A stretch of 64,000 nucleotides of DNA from assembly GCA_001931905.2 (NCBI GenBank), contig MSJI02000517.1, positions 1-64,000 on the forward strand. Reading direction: 5' to 3'. The notes under the pieces were generated by a model. It did no database searches and was not told where the DNA came from. It was given only the letters and a program-made list of their open reading frames with translations. This DNA is from Cladosporium sp. IMV 00045 (lineage: Eukaryota; Ascomycota; Dothideomycetes; Cladosporiales; Cladosporiaceae). The position numbers and the translations under genes were made by a program. The stretch's first letter is position 1, and every line of letters starts with the position of its first letter. Shown here piece after piece: positions 11,037 through 22,312 of this stretch.

Positions 11037-11942
11037 TCAAACGTACGCAGCATATGCCAGCAAGGCACCGCCAACCATCATCGCCATGCTGCTGACTGCG
11101 AAGGAACCTGAGGCCGCTGAGTCGGCATCACCGGTCTCGCTGCTGGCACTGCTGGAGCTGGTTGGGCTGCCCGAGCTACTGGAATCATCATCAACGTGAG
11201 CCTCGGTGGCTGCGACAAGAGTGGCGTCATCGTCGCCATCAACGCAGTGCCTTTGCAAAGTCAGTTCAGTGGTCCAAAAGAAAAGTTGGGTGAGGAGTAT
11301 ACTTACAGCTCTTCATCATGTGCGTGGCAGTCATCGAAGCTCTCAGGCGGATCTTCGGAGTCCCAGTCGGAAGTGACCCTCCACTCGTCGCCGCCGTCGA
11401 GGCAGTACAGCTCGGTTTCGTCGTGGGTGTGGCAGCTTGTCACGGCGGTTGGCATGGAAGCTCCGGTGGCTGAAGCGGTCGAAGTGGAGGTGGTCATGGT
11501 GCTGTTGGTCGCGCCAGTGGCGGAGGCTGAAGATCCTGTGGTCGTCTCTGCGTGGTCGTGGTCGTGGTCCTCATCCTCGCTGTGGTCATGGTCGTGTTCG
11601 CCCTCGGAGGAGGGAGCGACAAGAGTGGCTTCGTTCTCGCCGTCGACGCAATGCCTAGTCTTGTCAGCGTTTGTCCATTCGCGCAGAGATGAATGGTACT
11701 TACAGCTCGTCATCATGCGCGTGGCAGCCCTCGAAGCTGTCCGGAACGCTGTCGGCATCGTATCCGGACGAAGTCAACTCCCACTCATCGCCACCGCCGA
11801 CGCAGTAAATGTCCTCGCCATGGGTGTGGCAGTCCGTCACCTCAGTAGGAACAGCAGCAGCACTGCTGGTGGTAGAAGAAGTAGTCTGAGCCGACGCAGA
11901 AGCAAGCAAAGACGCAACAGCGACGATCTGAAGGGACAGCAT
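11037..11942 (-). CDS. GPI-anchored Cys/His-rich cell-surface protein with duplicated domain
   Basis: Three exons: 11704-11942, 11307-11654 and 11037-11250 (introns 49 and 56 bp, both phase 2), 266 aa. A signal peptide MLSLQIVAVASLLASASA is followed by a Ser/Thr-rich stretch. A domain of about 54 aa follows: CHTHGEDIYCVGGGDEWEL, a linker, then CHAHDDEL|HCVDGENEATLV. After a spacer rich in His and Asp (HDHDHSEDEDHDHDH) and a Ser/Thr region, the domain repeats: CHTHDETELYCLDGGDEW, linker, CHAHDEEL|HCVDGDDDATLV. The C-terminus is Ser-rich and ends in a hydrophobic GSFAVSSMAMMVGGALLAYAAYV tail typical of GPI anchoring. CHxH and His/Asp-rich stretches suggest binding of zinc or copper at the wall; I recall related CHxHG...C elements in extracellular parts of fungal zinc-uptake proteins. 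Metal binding is inference. Confidence 0.88.
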
Positions 11943-12573
11943 ATTGAACGGAATTTGACGCCGAGAAAGAAAAAACTCGATTTGCTGCAGACCGTTTGAG
12001 TTTCAGAGGTGAAGACAAAAGCTGCAGCACCCCCTACTCGACGAGTTATACATCGCTCGTGAACCATCAAGGTCGTTCAATGCGGCTTTTCTCTCGAAGC
12101 GAGAGGCCTGTGACTATCTTCTTGGCTGAGGCTTGTCTTCGCGTTATTTGAAGCTATTGTGAATACTACGAGTTGTATGCGGTCGATGTATGGTGAGCCA
12201 AGTGTTATAGCGCGAGGGCATGGGGTGCGAAGGATGTTCAACGATGCGACTTTGGGTTGCAGCCAAGGAATACCTTGATGGTTGCTTTAGCCTCACCAAC
12301 TCTTCTGCACTAATGGTCAAATTGCTCTATTGGCTCGAATGTTTGAGTAGAGGTGAGAGAAATCTGTACTTGGTCATTGTTATCTACTTGTTCTCCAACG
12401 CTGACAATGCTCCAGCCACACGGGGTCTTAATGCCGTTGTCCGCTCCCCGGTGGTTCAGTTCCTTCCCAGCAACGCGACATCGAATGCTACAGAGTATCA
12501 CCCTTCACGAAAGGGTGAAATTCCGTCGTCGAGGAGTATCAAGTTCCTCTCACAAAAGTCTTCGCTTTTCGGC
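11943..12573. other. intergenic region
   Basis: About 630 bp holding the 5' leader of the GPI-anchored protein gene and the 3' side of the leftward membrane-protein gene. A rightward frame at 12220-12585 has no recognisable features and overlaps the neighbour; it is not supported. Confidence 0.45.
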
Positions 12574-13052
12574 TTATTCCGTTGATGCCCCTGCAGCTGA
12601 GGCTTGGGTGTTTGGATCGATGTTCGTCGATGTTGTCTGGGACAAGAGCACCGCTTTTCGCACAATCTCAGTGCCGGCAGTCGAGTTGGGCGGCGAGTTG
12701 TTGACTTGGAATTGATACGGAGCATCGCCTGTCGAGACGGCAGCCGGCATCGTGTCATGGGTGTCGCTACTCAAGTCAGCATACGTTCGGGTAACTCAAG
12801 CTTGAAGGTCCAATACCTTGTACGGACACTGGCCGAGCGAGTGGAATCTGAACTGTTGCTCTCCAGTTCATGATCAAGGTCGGTTGACATCTGAGCAGCG
12901 AGCCTCTGGCATCGAGCCTTCCACCAAGACATGGCGGCGACAACCAGGCTGAAAAATGCAATCAGAGTTCGCAAACTTCCGTATAGGATGGTGAGGGTCC
13001 GGGTATCATCGTTGCTGACTATTGGCTCTATCTTCAAGGCAGGAGATGCCAT
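12574..13052 (-). CDS. small single-pass membrane protein, hypothetical
   Basis: Proposed two exons: 12817-13052 and 12574-12769, intron 12770-12816 (47 bp, gtattgg...ttgag, with CTGAC just before the acceptor), 143 aa. Joining gives SASVRT|SSDTHDTMPAAVST without a frame break. The N-terminal part has one hydrophobic segment (about residues 18-42, ILYGSLRTLIAFFSLVVAAM) followed by WWKARCQRL, a positive flank that suggests the C-terminus is cytosolic. The rest is Ser/Thr/Asn-rich and disordered. The organisation resembles the many small fungal proteins with one membrane helix and no known domain. If the intron is wrong the first exon simply ends 15 codons later at 12771. Function unknown. Confidence 0.5.
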
Positions 13053-13803
13053 GACATCCGCGTAATGACAGATTCGGAACGACCAAAGTTGTCAGAGATC
13101 CAGAGGGAATGTGAGTAGACTACACTCGCATTTCGGGAAGGAGCCATTATACTTATACAGCCATGTTGACGTTGTTGGAGAAGCCCTTCTCATAAGCAGT
13201 TCTCCTGCATCGCATACCGTTTAGAGGCATGTGTGCGATGTTCTGGCCAACACCAACCACAGTCATGATTTTAAGAGCGAGATTTTGACCAGAGCCAAAC
13301 AAAGTAGAATGAGCATCAAGGCAGATGCCCAGTATCCTCGGCGTAGGAGCAATCAGAGCACAGCCGCCACCAAAGCCGGGGTCTGCAGCGCAATTCTGGA
13401 CGTGGCCAATCAGCTCGAATCATTCTTACAACGAGGCATCCATGGGGGACTGCTGAATGTACTCTTCTCTAGGAGTGTGATAGGCTGTTGCCAGAATTTC
13501 GACGCTCAGCCTGTCCTAGAACCGTCGTCGTTCCACAGACGACGTCAGCTCACCCTCCATTTGTTGAGGCCACAATCTCGCTCAAGCCATGGCTGTGCAG
13601 GTATGGCTGCCAGCCGTGTACATGTCCGTCAGTACATGATGCCAGCGCAACGATAGATACGTGCTCACTCATCTTACCACATGCTTGTGGAGCTATATAA
13701 ATGCAAGCGAGCTGCCATGCTGAAAGGGCCATGCTGAAAGGTGGACTCGAGACAAATTCAGCAAACACACGGGTCAAGCATCGTCACCATAATATCAGCG
13801 AGT
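13053..13803. other. divergent intergenic region
   Basis: 751 bp between the leftward membrane-protein start and the rightward Clr5-ankyrin start. Frames here (for example 13231-13656 rightward) have no recognisable domain. A tandem 13-base element catgctgaaaggg/catgctgaaaggt occurs at about 13717-13742. Confidence 0.45.
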
Positions 13804-16800
13804 ATGGCTGCATCCTTCGAGACTTACAAAGAGACACTTCATCAGCTGTACGTTGTGGATGGCAAGAAGCTCGACCATGTCGTCGAACACATGATGGAGC
13901 ACTACGGGTTTGAGAGAAGGTATCAGTGGGGCAGAATTCCATGTGGGCATCTCTAACTAACATCGACCTCACAGAAAGCCTCAGTATTTGCATCAGTTTA
14001 GGGCCTGGAAATTCCGAAAAAACAGCACCGGTGAGCAATGGAAGATCATTCATCGCAAGATCAGCAGAAGGCAGAAGCGAGGCAAAGCCAGTGAGGTGTA
14101 CAGGAAAGGGAAGATGATTACAGCGAAAAAGTTGACGAAGGAGAGGCGTCACGACTTTGGCAAACCCGAAGAGCTGTGTCTATTAGGTCTGTCGAGTGAA
14201 GAAAAGGACTAATCAAACGACCTCGAATACTGACTGAACCTAGCGGCTTCTCCGAGAACACCGGACGGCTTCATTGTTTGCACACCCAAATCGAGCACTA
14301 CCCGGATTGTCGACGTGACCAATCTACCCTCTCTGCTGTTGTTCGTTCACTTCAAAACGTTGGGTATGTAGCTTCAAAGATATTGATAACTCGAGAAACT
14401 TGAACATGCGTACTCAACAAATCCAGCGTTCACTCGCACCAACGCTCAAACCCAACCAACCCTGCACCATACTCAAGAGCAAGGCGGCAGAGTCTTTGGC
14501 GAATTTGAACAAGTGAACACTCCCGACGGCGTTCAAATGGCTTCTCCACAAGCACGCTCGGGGGAACCAAGCCCGATTCTCGTCGAAGGAATGCCTATAT
14601 CCGCAGAAGCGGTCAGGAAAACTCTTATGGCTGACGAAAGTCCACGCTGGAAGCTAGCATCATTGGCTCAGCTAGCATCGAAGGCTGGTCCAATCTCTCT
14701 GGAAGTTTTCCACGAGTTCTGCCCGGATCCAAGTCTACAGGCATTACTTTCTATGTTACATCTGGCCTCAAACAACCTGCTTACCGAATCACACAAATCC
14801 GAAGCTTTCGAGATCCTTCTGCAAAACAAGGGGCTCAGGCTGCTCAAGACTTTTCTGTCAGCCAAATCACCAGCGTCTAAAACTATCGCTCGAACATTCC
14901 TTCCTGTTGCGATTGAGTCCTCAAACGTTGGGATCGTACAGTCACTTCTTGATACTGGCATCGACCCCAACTTCTCGCTTGATTATGCGGGCAACAAGTG
15001 TCTCATTCTCGCAAGCGGTATTGGCAGCATTGAGATCACCAGACTTCTCCTAGACCGCGGAGCCGACGTGAACTTCTCAAGTCCTTTGACCAGTGCTGTC
15101 GAGAAACGTCAAATTGAAGTTGTGCAGTTGCTCCTTCAGAATGGGGCGAGTGTCAACGAACAGTCGAAACATCAAAGACCGCCCCTAAGAATCGCAGTAG
15201 CTCTCCAACACTATGAGCTCGTCAAGCTTCTATTGAACCATGACGCAGACGTCAATGCCAAATGGGGGCACTCGCATGGAAGGGTACCACAGTTCTCCAA
15301 GAAGCTGTTCGAAAACACGATTTATCGATCATCCGACTACTCTTGCAATCAGGCGCGAAAATCAGTAACGTTCTTCCCACTGCAGTTGCAAAGGGTGATT
15401 TGGACCTGGTACAATTCCTGATCGACCGTGGGGCACATATCAACGCATATGGCAACCAGCTCTTGGAAAACTCGCGCAGATTGTTCACGGCACTCCAAAT
15501 GGCAGTTGTACAAGGTGCTCACGACATAATAACGATGCTCCTGGAGAATGGAGCAGACGTCAATGCTCCAGCACACTCATCTGAAGGGCTATCAGCGCTC
15601 CAAGCAGCTGCATTGAGAGGTGATCCGTACATGGTGCAAACGTTGATCATCGCGGGAGCGGATATCAACGCTGAGCCGGCACGAAGATATGGAAAGACAG
15701 CGCTTCAAGCAGCTGCATCGACAGGTGACTGGGAGGTGGTGCAAATGTTGATCATCGCGGGAGCGGATATCAACGCTGAGCCGGCACGAACATATGGAAG
15801 GACAGCACTCCAAGCAGCTGCAGAGTCAGGATACACTGAGCTTGTTCGGTGGTTTATCGATCTGGGCGCGGACGTGAACGCTGCCCCAGCTAAAGAACAT
15901 GGCTTGTGTGTCTTTGAAGCAGCAGTCCAAAACGGGAGTGCTGAGCTTGTGCAGCTTCTTTTGGCTTCAAACATTGACTTGCAGGTCCAAAGTGGACCTG
16001 CGATAGCAAGAGCTATATACGATGGAAAATTCGATACGCTGGGATCCCTCTTGAGCTCTGGAATTGACATTAACGCCACATGCACGACTTGGAGCTCGGT
16101 CTGGAGTTATGTATCGACCATGGAAATAGCACTGCTTGAAAACCCCAGGCTCGAAACTCCAGAGGACAGACTGGCAATGATTAAGCTGCTGCTGAGTCAT
16201 GGAGCAAATGATAAGTCAAGAGCTCTCATACGGGCAGTAGCGTATGGCTACCATGAGATAGTGGAGTTGCTATGGTCCTCCGGCGCGGACGTGAATTATG
16301 CCAATCCGGATTTGTGGGACAGTACAGCGCTCGGCGAGGCAGCTAATGCTAGAGATCTCGGAATGGTTCGATTTTTATTGGATCATGGCGCGCATGCAGG
16401 ATCAAAAGAGCTACAGGAGGCGGCACTGGGAGGCGACATTGATGTCGTGCAGCTTCTTATAAGTGAGAGGGCAGATATCAACGCTGCACCGTTCCTCAAT
16501 CGTTTTTTCCGTCGACGGACCGCGCTTCAAACCGCAGCGGAAACTGGAAATCTTGAGCTTGTACGCCTTCTACTCGACGCGGGCGCTCTACCAGACATAG
16601 ATCCAAGCCCTTACGAAGAGGCTACGGCTTTGCAATTCGCTGCGATCCGTGGATACATCGACGTTGTCTACGAGCTTCTTCAACAGGGTGCTGATGTCAA
16701 TGCTGCTGCGAGAGGGATAAAGGGAAGGACTGTCCTCGAAAGTGCCGCTGAGCACGGCCGTCTCGACATCGTCCAACTTTTATTGAATGTTCAGGCGGAG

Positions 16801-16890
16801 GTCCGCGGAACGAGGGCTTTGGAGTTTGCCCGACAAGAAGGACACGATGGTGTGGTGCAACTTCTTTCGGAGCATTTGGCCAAGGATTGA
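13804..16890 (+). CDS. Clr5-domain protein with about 20 ankyrin repeats, interrupted by a frameshift
   Basis: Exons 13804-13919, 13975-14186, 14244-14363 and 14427-16890 (introns 55, 57 and 63 bp) keep one frame up to 15268. Residues 3-53 form a Clr5 domain: ASFETYKETLHQLYVVDGKK, DHVVEHMMEHYGFERR, then KPQYLHQFRAWKFRKN across the first junction. After a basic region and a linker (SPRTPDGFIVCTPKSSTTR) come about 20 ankyrin units with the usual LLLxxGADVNA ends. At 15264-15268 a run of five G breaks the frame; one more G would restore AKWGALAWKGTTVLQEAV and a protein of about 970 aa. Clr5 domains occur in fungal heterochromatin/nuclear factors and are often followed by repeats, so a nuclear or adaptor role is possible. 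Whether the frameshift is real or a homopolymer assembly error is undecided. Confidence 0.82.
15598..15807 (+). repeat. tandem 105-bp duplication inside the ankyrin array
   Basis: Two consecutive 105-bp (35-residue) units, 15598-15702 and 15703-15807, share long identical stretches, including a run around TTGATCATCGCGGGAGCGG and the following GATATCAACGCTGAGCC. Neighbouring repeats are much more diverged at DNA level, so this is a recent expansion by exactly one ankyrin unit. Confidence 0.9.
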
Positions 16891-17083
16891 TGGCTTCCAG
16901 GATCACTCATCGGTGCGTGGGATATTGTCTTGTTCGTTCCGTCGACGTGTTGGACAGCGTGTATTCAAATCATCTTCACTTGATGTATTATTCTTATCCT
17001 TTCTCCGTGCCTTAAGCTTCGATAACAAAGGACACCCGTAAGATCATCTGCCTCAAACTGGAGAGCAGTGTTATGAACGTCAT

Positions 17084-18878
17084 CTACCTGCCCGCTTCAA
17101 TCCACCTACCCATCCATTGTTCATTCACCTGCTTGGCTTCGTCCACAAGGCCCAGCTCAAGGAGCAATTGGACCGTTCCACGAACCGAAGAATGCAACGC
17201 CGAACTGATCCATGCTTGTGTCGGCGCGGTATGCTCACCTATGAAGATAGTGTTGTGCTCCGTTGTGTGGTAAGACGGAATGTACAGCTTGTGTTGCTCC
17301 GCATCCGGCCGGCACCAGCTGGTTGCTGTGTGTTCCTGTTACGAGTCAGTATGACATATGCACAGAATTTTCGAGTTCAATACTTACATCTTGAAGCCAA
17401 CAAAGGCGCTCGTAATCCCCGGTGTATAGCTCCCTAATCTCTTCGCCATGCAAACTTGCGATGGAGTCCATGACCATGTCCACGTGCTGCTCATCCGACA
17501 TCGAGACGAATCTATCGCTCCAGTCACCACCGCGGTAATGGATGATTACGCCAGGACGGCCAGTCTCATTGAGTCCATACACTGGGTAGTAGAGAGCGCC
17601 AATTGGGGAGCTCTCAGGCTGGGAGTAGCCACCAAAAATGGGGTTTTCACCCTTCTCCCAGAAACGTTCCTTGAAAAGAACAGCGACCTTGCAGGCGCTC
17701 TTGAAACGTAGTCCTGCCTCGCTGATGGCCCGACCCAAGACTGAAGAATAGTCTGGAAGATCCATAAACCTGGTCATGGTAAAAGGGACCGCCATCATAG
17801 TATAGTCATAATCCTTTGAGCCGACCGAATGATTGCTGTCCTTCCAAGACAATCTCGTCTTGTCCTGGCCTTCCTTCCCCTTGACCGACTCTAGCTTTGA
17901 GATCTTGCGGTCGAGCGTGAGGCGGTCAGAAACATGCGGTAGAAAGGCGTCAGAAAGTCTGTTAAAGCCTCCATCGACACACTTCCATTCGGTCTCACCG
18001 AGGCTGCCATCGCTGCCGTCGAGACCAAGGTTCGAGTTGTGTACCATTTCGTCCCACAGAACGTCGTAGTCCGACGCAGTCCAGATCGCATCCGTCACGT
18101 TCTCACTCGCCTTGTACACGTTTCGCATCAATGCTTGCTCGCTGAAGTCATCAAGTCCATCGTCCATTGCTTTCTTGTGAGCTCTCCATGGATCCTTCTG
18201 GATGGATTTGAGAATTTCCTCGTTCTTGAGAATATCATCCATCTTTTCCTTCGTGCTGTCATACTCTGCTGACATCAAAGGTGCTGAAGTTCCAAGGCTC
18301 TCATTCGCCGCAATGTCAGCCCGGGTTGGGATGCTTCCGTCAGCCAGACGGCCGGTCCCACGAGCCAAGAGTTCGTTCGGATGGTGTTGAATCCAGGGGA
18401 TAAAGTCGACTTTCCATTTAGAGTCATTCTTGTTGAGGTCATTGAGCCAATCCGCGAGCTGGAATGTCATCTGATGCTCCGTGTAGATATGAGTCGAGTT
18501 GTCGCTTTTGTAGGTGACTTGATGGGGCAGTCTCATGGGTCCCATCTCAGCGAACTCTTCCGTACCACCCACAAACTTGGTCCTGAAGCGACCTCCAACG
18601 CGATCGCTCGCTTCGATCAGCTCCCAGTTATGAACGCCAACGCTGTCCAGCATTAAGGCGGTTGCCAGGCCAGAGATGCCAGCGCCAACAATAGCAATCG
18701 AGGCGTTGGACTTGCGAGGGACGGAAGTCGTGTTGATCGCCGCGATGCCATCGAACCAGGCACCGAGCGCATCGAAGTCCTGAAGAAGTGGGGTCTTGTC
18801 TTTCAGATCATTGTTGTGATGCAGTGGCTTGCCGGCCACCAGGGTCAGAAGTTGGGCTAGGAGGTATACCTTATTCAT
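17084..18878 (-). CDS. secreted flavin L-amino acid oxidase
   Basis: Two exons: 17388-18878 and 17084-17335, intron 17336-17387 (52 bp), 580 aa. A signal peptide MNKVYLLAQLLTLVAG starts the protein. The FAD dinucleotide-binding motif is IAIVGAGISGLATAL (about residues 61-75), then ELIEASDRVGGRFRT, the GG-doublet motif of the amine oxidase superfamily. Further on are AEMGPMRLP and WKCVDGGFNRLSDAF. The C-terminal exon gives TIFIGEHTAPTQAWISSALHSS, the second flavin-contacting motif of L-amino acid oxidases. Family enzymes deaminate L-amino acids outside the cell, releasing ammonia, 2-oxo acid and hydrogen peroxide; the substrate range here is unknown. The gene is undamaged and divergent from Nur1. 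Confidence 0.93.
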
Positions 18879-19552
18879 CCTGTAGATGATATTTGTTGCG
18901 CCAATGTCGCTGGTTCGACTTGGCAGCCATACTCATTAATATATCTTTTTCTCAAGAGAGGCATGGTAGAATCATCATGGTGTGAACCCGCATTACAACT
19001 ACCATGATGGTCTGCACGTTTGTTGAGGCTTGAAGATCGACGCATTGTGGACCGGGCAAGCTCAATGATCGAGGTGAAGGAAGGGCAAATCCACCAGATA
19101 TTACAAATCGTAGGCTTTTAAATTTCTCCGTTTTGGATTGCTTGTAAGTAAGCATAGTGAAGAGTTTAGTGTGATGTTAGATATCGCAAGATTCGCCATC
19201 TCTTCTTACCGTGAGCAACGACGAAACGTGTATTGGCCAATTCATGCATTCGCCTGCAAGGATAGGCAATAAGAACTTATAAGCATTCCCTAAGCCTCAG
19301 CATTGCTTATATTGAGGTCACTGTCGTGGAGAGTTTGTAGTTGCCCCGTCTCGTGATCTGTTGAAGTGAAGTCGGCGAATCCTCGGCCAGTGTCGGCGAA
19401 GCAATTACATCAAGAAAGTAAACAGACAACCGCTGGTGAACTTTGCCCGATAACACGCCCGGTTGACAATACTTTCCTTGCGGAAGTCGGTCGCATCAAT
19501 GACAGCGATGTGATTTCAGTCGCATACCCGACCAAACATCAAAACAGAGAGA
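18879..19552. promoter_or_regulatory. divergent promoter region, amino acid oxidase / Nur1
   Basis: 674 bp between divergent start codons. A CCAAT-type sequence (ttggccaatt) occurs near 19235. No coding frame is convincing. Confidence 0.45.
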
Positions 19553-20995
19553 ATGCCGCCCCTTGTGCGCCGCCGTCCACTTCTCGAGCGCATTCAAGCC
19601 TACCTCGACCCATGGGACTTCCTGCTGTGGATTTCTGAAGAGCTGAACGACGATGCGCATGAAGACTTGCTGAACAACTGGGCTACACCGATCGGAGTTG
19701 CTGTCAACTTTGTTTTCATCATTGCCAGAGGCTCAAGTAGGTCCAGCGACTCAAGAGGCAGCGATGAGCTATTTGGCGATGAGGGCGGGAAGAGCTTGGG
19801 AAGCGGGTGGTTTGCTTGGATTGTAAGTATACCTGTACTGCTATTGCTGCAGATGATATCAGAGACGGCATTAGGCTGACGGTAAGTGTGTTATTTCATA
19901 CAGGCGTCCCTCCTCGTGCACTCCCTCACTCTGCTCTGCTGCTTGAACGCTGTATACACTTTCTTCCGCAAGCGACACTATCGCCTCTTCGAGCAGCCTG
20001 TCGAACTCCCACCCAATACTCCATCAGCGCAGCGCGTACAAGTCGACAGTTCGCCTGCATCGGGCTCGCCTATAGCATACGTCAGGAACGCCATAGCGCA
20101 AGCGACTGCTTCGTCGCGCGCATATCCAGACCCGGAGAGAGAGGTCTGGGAAGTCTCTGTGTGGGATCCGAAGCCGTTCCAATTGACATTTTTCACCTTG
20201 TTCTCGCCGGGCCACGTCCTGCTGTATTACGCATTGCTTCCAACGGCCCCACTGGACCCCAGGCCATCAGTCACAGTTGTCATGGCTATCCTCTTCGGCA
20301 CGGTGCTTTCCCTACAACTCAGCTTCCTGAAGACCTCATTCACACAGCAAGCCAAAGACTCGGCCCTCATCCACGGTGAAGTCATGAATGAATACGACAC
20401 CAAATTTGTGCACCCTTTCCTCACTCGGCCGGTCCGCGATGTTGGCACGCAATCCCGCGAAAGCTCACTGTCGCCTCGTGGGACCAAGACTCGCGAGGTA
20501 GACTTGTACACCCCGACAACGCTCGTGAACAGAGGCTTCAGAACAAACCCCAACCCCAACTACGCAGGTCAATACGACCCGTACGATCTGGCCTCGAAGA
20601 AGCCAGAGCCACGCCAGTCGCCCGAACGCCAAACCCTACCACGAAGCACGACCACTCCATCCCTCGCCACACCCAAGAACTACGTCAGCGGCTACACACA
20701 ATCCTCTACCGCGCAGGCAATGCCTGCATCAGTAACAACCTCGTTCGACTATTCGTCCCCGCTCAAACCGCGCCACGAGCGACCTCGCGAGCGCGACTAC
20801 CGCAAAAGCGACGGAGGGAGTCTAGGCGTGTACAGCCACTCAAACAGCTCACTGAGGAAGGCTACCAGCAGCAGTCACCTGAGGACTGAGGATGCGAGGA
20901 AAGCTGGGAGCCCTCTGAAGCGCGTGAGCACGCCGGGCGGAGGTAGCGGTGAGTCGTACAGGGACGAGAGGCGAAGGCAGACGGGGAGGTTTTGA
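19553..20995 (+). CDS. NUR1: nuclear rim protein Nur1 / DUF2418 family
   Basis: Two exons: 19553-19822 and 19904-20995, intron 19823-19903 (81 bp), phase 0, 453 aa. The opening MPPLVRRRPLLERIQAYLD and PWDFLLWISEELN are nearly diagnostic of the fungal Nur1/Mug154 family. Hydrophobic segments lie near residues 50-60 (GVAVNFVFIIA), 85-110 (WFAWIASLLVHSLTLLCCL), 195-215 (HVLLYYALL) and 225-245 (VTVVMAILFGTVLSLQLSF). FFRKRHYRLFEQPVELPP follows the second. The C-terminal 200 residues are Ser/Pro/Arg-rich and disordered. In yeasts Nur1 is an inner nuclear membrane protein that works with the CLIP complex and rDNA or heterochromatin tethering. The gene appears intact. Confidence 0.93.
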
Positions 20996-21447
20996 TGATA
21001 TCGATGGCTGCAATGAGGATGCTAATCTGTATCATTATGTTCCATGTATGGATAATCAGCTCGGTATCGCAGATGCTGCTACTACTACGAGTACCTCGCT
21101 CGATCGATGTGCGCCTTCGCTTGGTGTTCCCCATTAGAAATCATGTCACAGTCCTGTCGTGGTATTTGATATGCTCGATCGAAGAACGTACAGATATTGG
21201 GATGTAGCAACGTGCCGAACATTACAGGACTACAAAAATGACTATATACGGCCGACGAGAACGATTGCACAGTCCAGAGCGAAGCGCACCGCAATCCGGA
21301 CCACAACGAGAACAGTACCGCCGTCCACCTCACACCCCTAGTGGCACTCAACGCGACAGGCGCAAAACCGTCCTTGGGCAAACTCGTCTTTCGTCGCGGC
21401 AGGTGCATCTCGCAAAATTTTGCGTTTTGATTTCATTCACTTACAAC

Positions 21448-21502
21448 CATCAAATGTCGACTTTGGATTTCCCAATTAGGAAGGAGCGAGAAAGCTCGGA
21501 CC
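21448..21502 (+). repeat. direct repeat copy 1
   Basis: A 55-bp stretch beginning catcaaatgtcgactttgg and ending gaaagctcggacc. It matches the copy at 21840-21895 with six substitutions and one indel by eye; five of the six are transitions. Confidence 0.85.
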
Positions 21503-21839
21503 TATATCACATGCGCGAGAAAAATGTTTGTGAATAGGCTGATCCCGACCAACTTGAGCAGGTCAGCCTTGTTGTATCTCCGCCGCCAGCACTTACATAG
21601 CTTATGAATGTCAGTTTTGGGGATAGTATTAGACCGGAGCCTGCCAACCTCTAGACCCTTCACGCGACGTTCAAACGTAGCACTACCGATTCATATGCAC
21701 TCTCTAGTAGCACTGGTCATGAGTTCATCGCTGGTAGGCATCGGAACATCACCTAGCGCAGGAGCTATCTCGGAGAAGCAGTGCTGTGCCCAGCAGCAAT
21801 TTAGCGAGCGTGACCTGACGTCGCCTTTCACATGCCAGA

Positions 21840-21895
21840 CATCAAATGCCGATTTCAGATTTCCGAATTAGGAAGGAGCGAGAAAAGCTTGGACC
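21840..21895 (+). repeat. direct repeat copy 2
   Basis: Begins catcaaatgccgatttcag and contains the core aattaggaaggagcgagaaa shared with copy 1. The spacing between copy starts is 392 bp. Similarity fades quickly on both sides. Confidence 0.85.
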
Positions 21896-22312
21896 GCTTG
21901 AGCGAATGTTAGTGAATTCGTCGAAGTAGGTGAAACTTTCGTACGCGAGACACCAGGGTACGCTTGTTCGCTGTGCACAGCCTCTGTAACGATACTTTTG
22001 GCGTAGCCATGATGGCGCTGACTTGGAGATTGATGAGTCTTGAGTCAGGAGAAAGTACAAGGGTAGGGTCGGATATAGGATAGATCGAAGGATGGAGATG
22101 ATGATAGAGAAAGAATTGCGCTTCGTATCATCCCGATCTATACCTCACGCTCAACAACATCAGCTGAAGCAGCGAGAGAAGTCAAACAATCATACCAAAA
22201 CAGATCATATACATACTACATGTAAGTGAGTTATAACTTTCAATTCCAATGCTTTTTGTTTCTGTCAAGCATCTCTAAATTCCCCGCTCGCTCGAACGAA
22301 CTGAAATGCCCA

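Larger units (their letters stand above)
20996..22312. other. convergent intergenic region with diverged direct repeats
   Basis: 1.3 kb between the 3' ends of Nur1 and the OST48 gene. It contains a pair of 55-56 bp direct repeats (listed separately). No supported coding frame was found. Confidence 0.5.

Noticed and set aside
15252..15421. Intron explanation for the frame change in the ankyrin gene
   Set aside because: No GT-AG pair of sensible length restores the frame; every candidate is under 45 bp or keeps the wrong phase. A single added G restores the repeat exactly.
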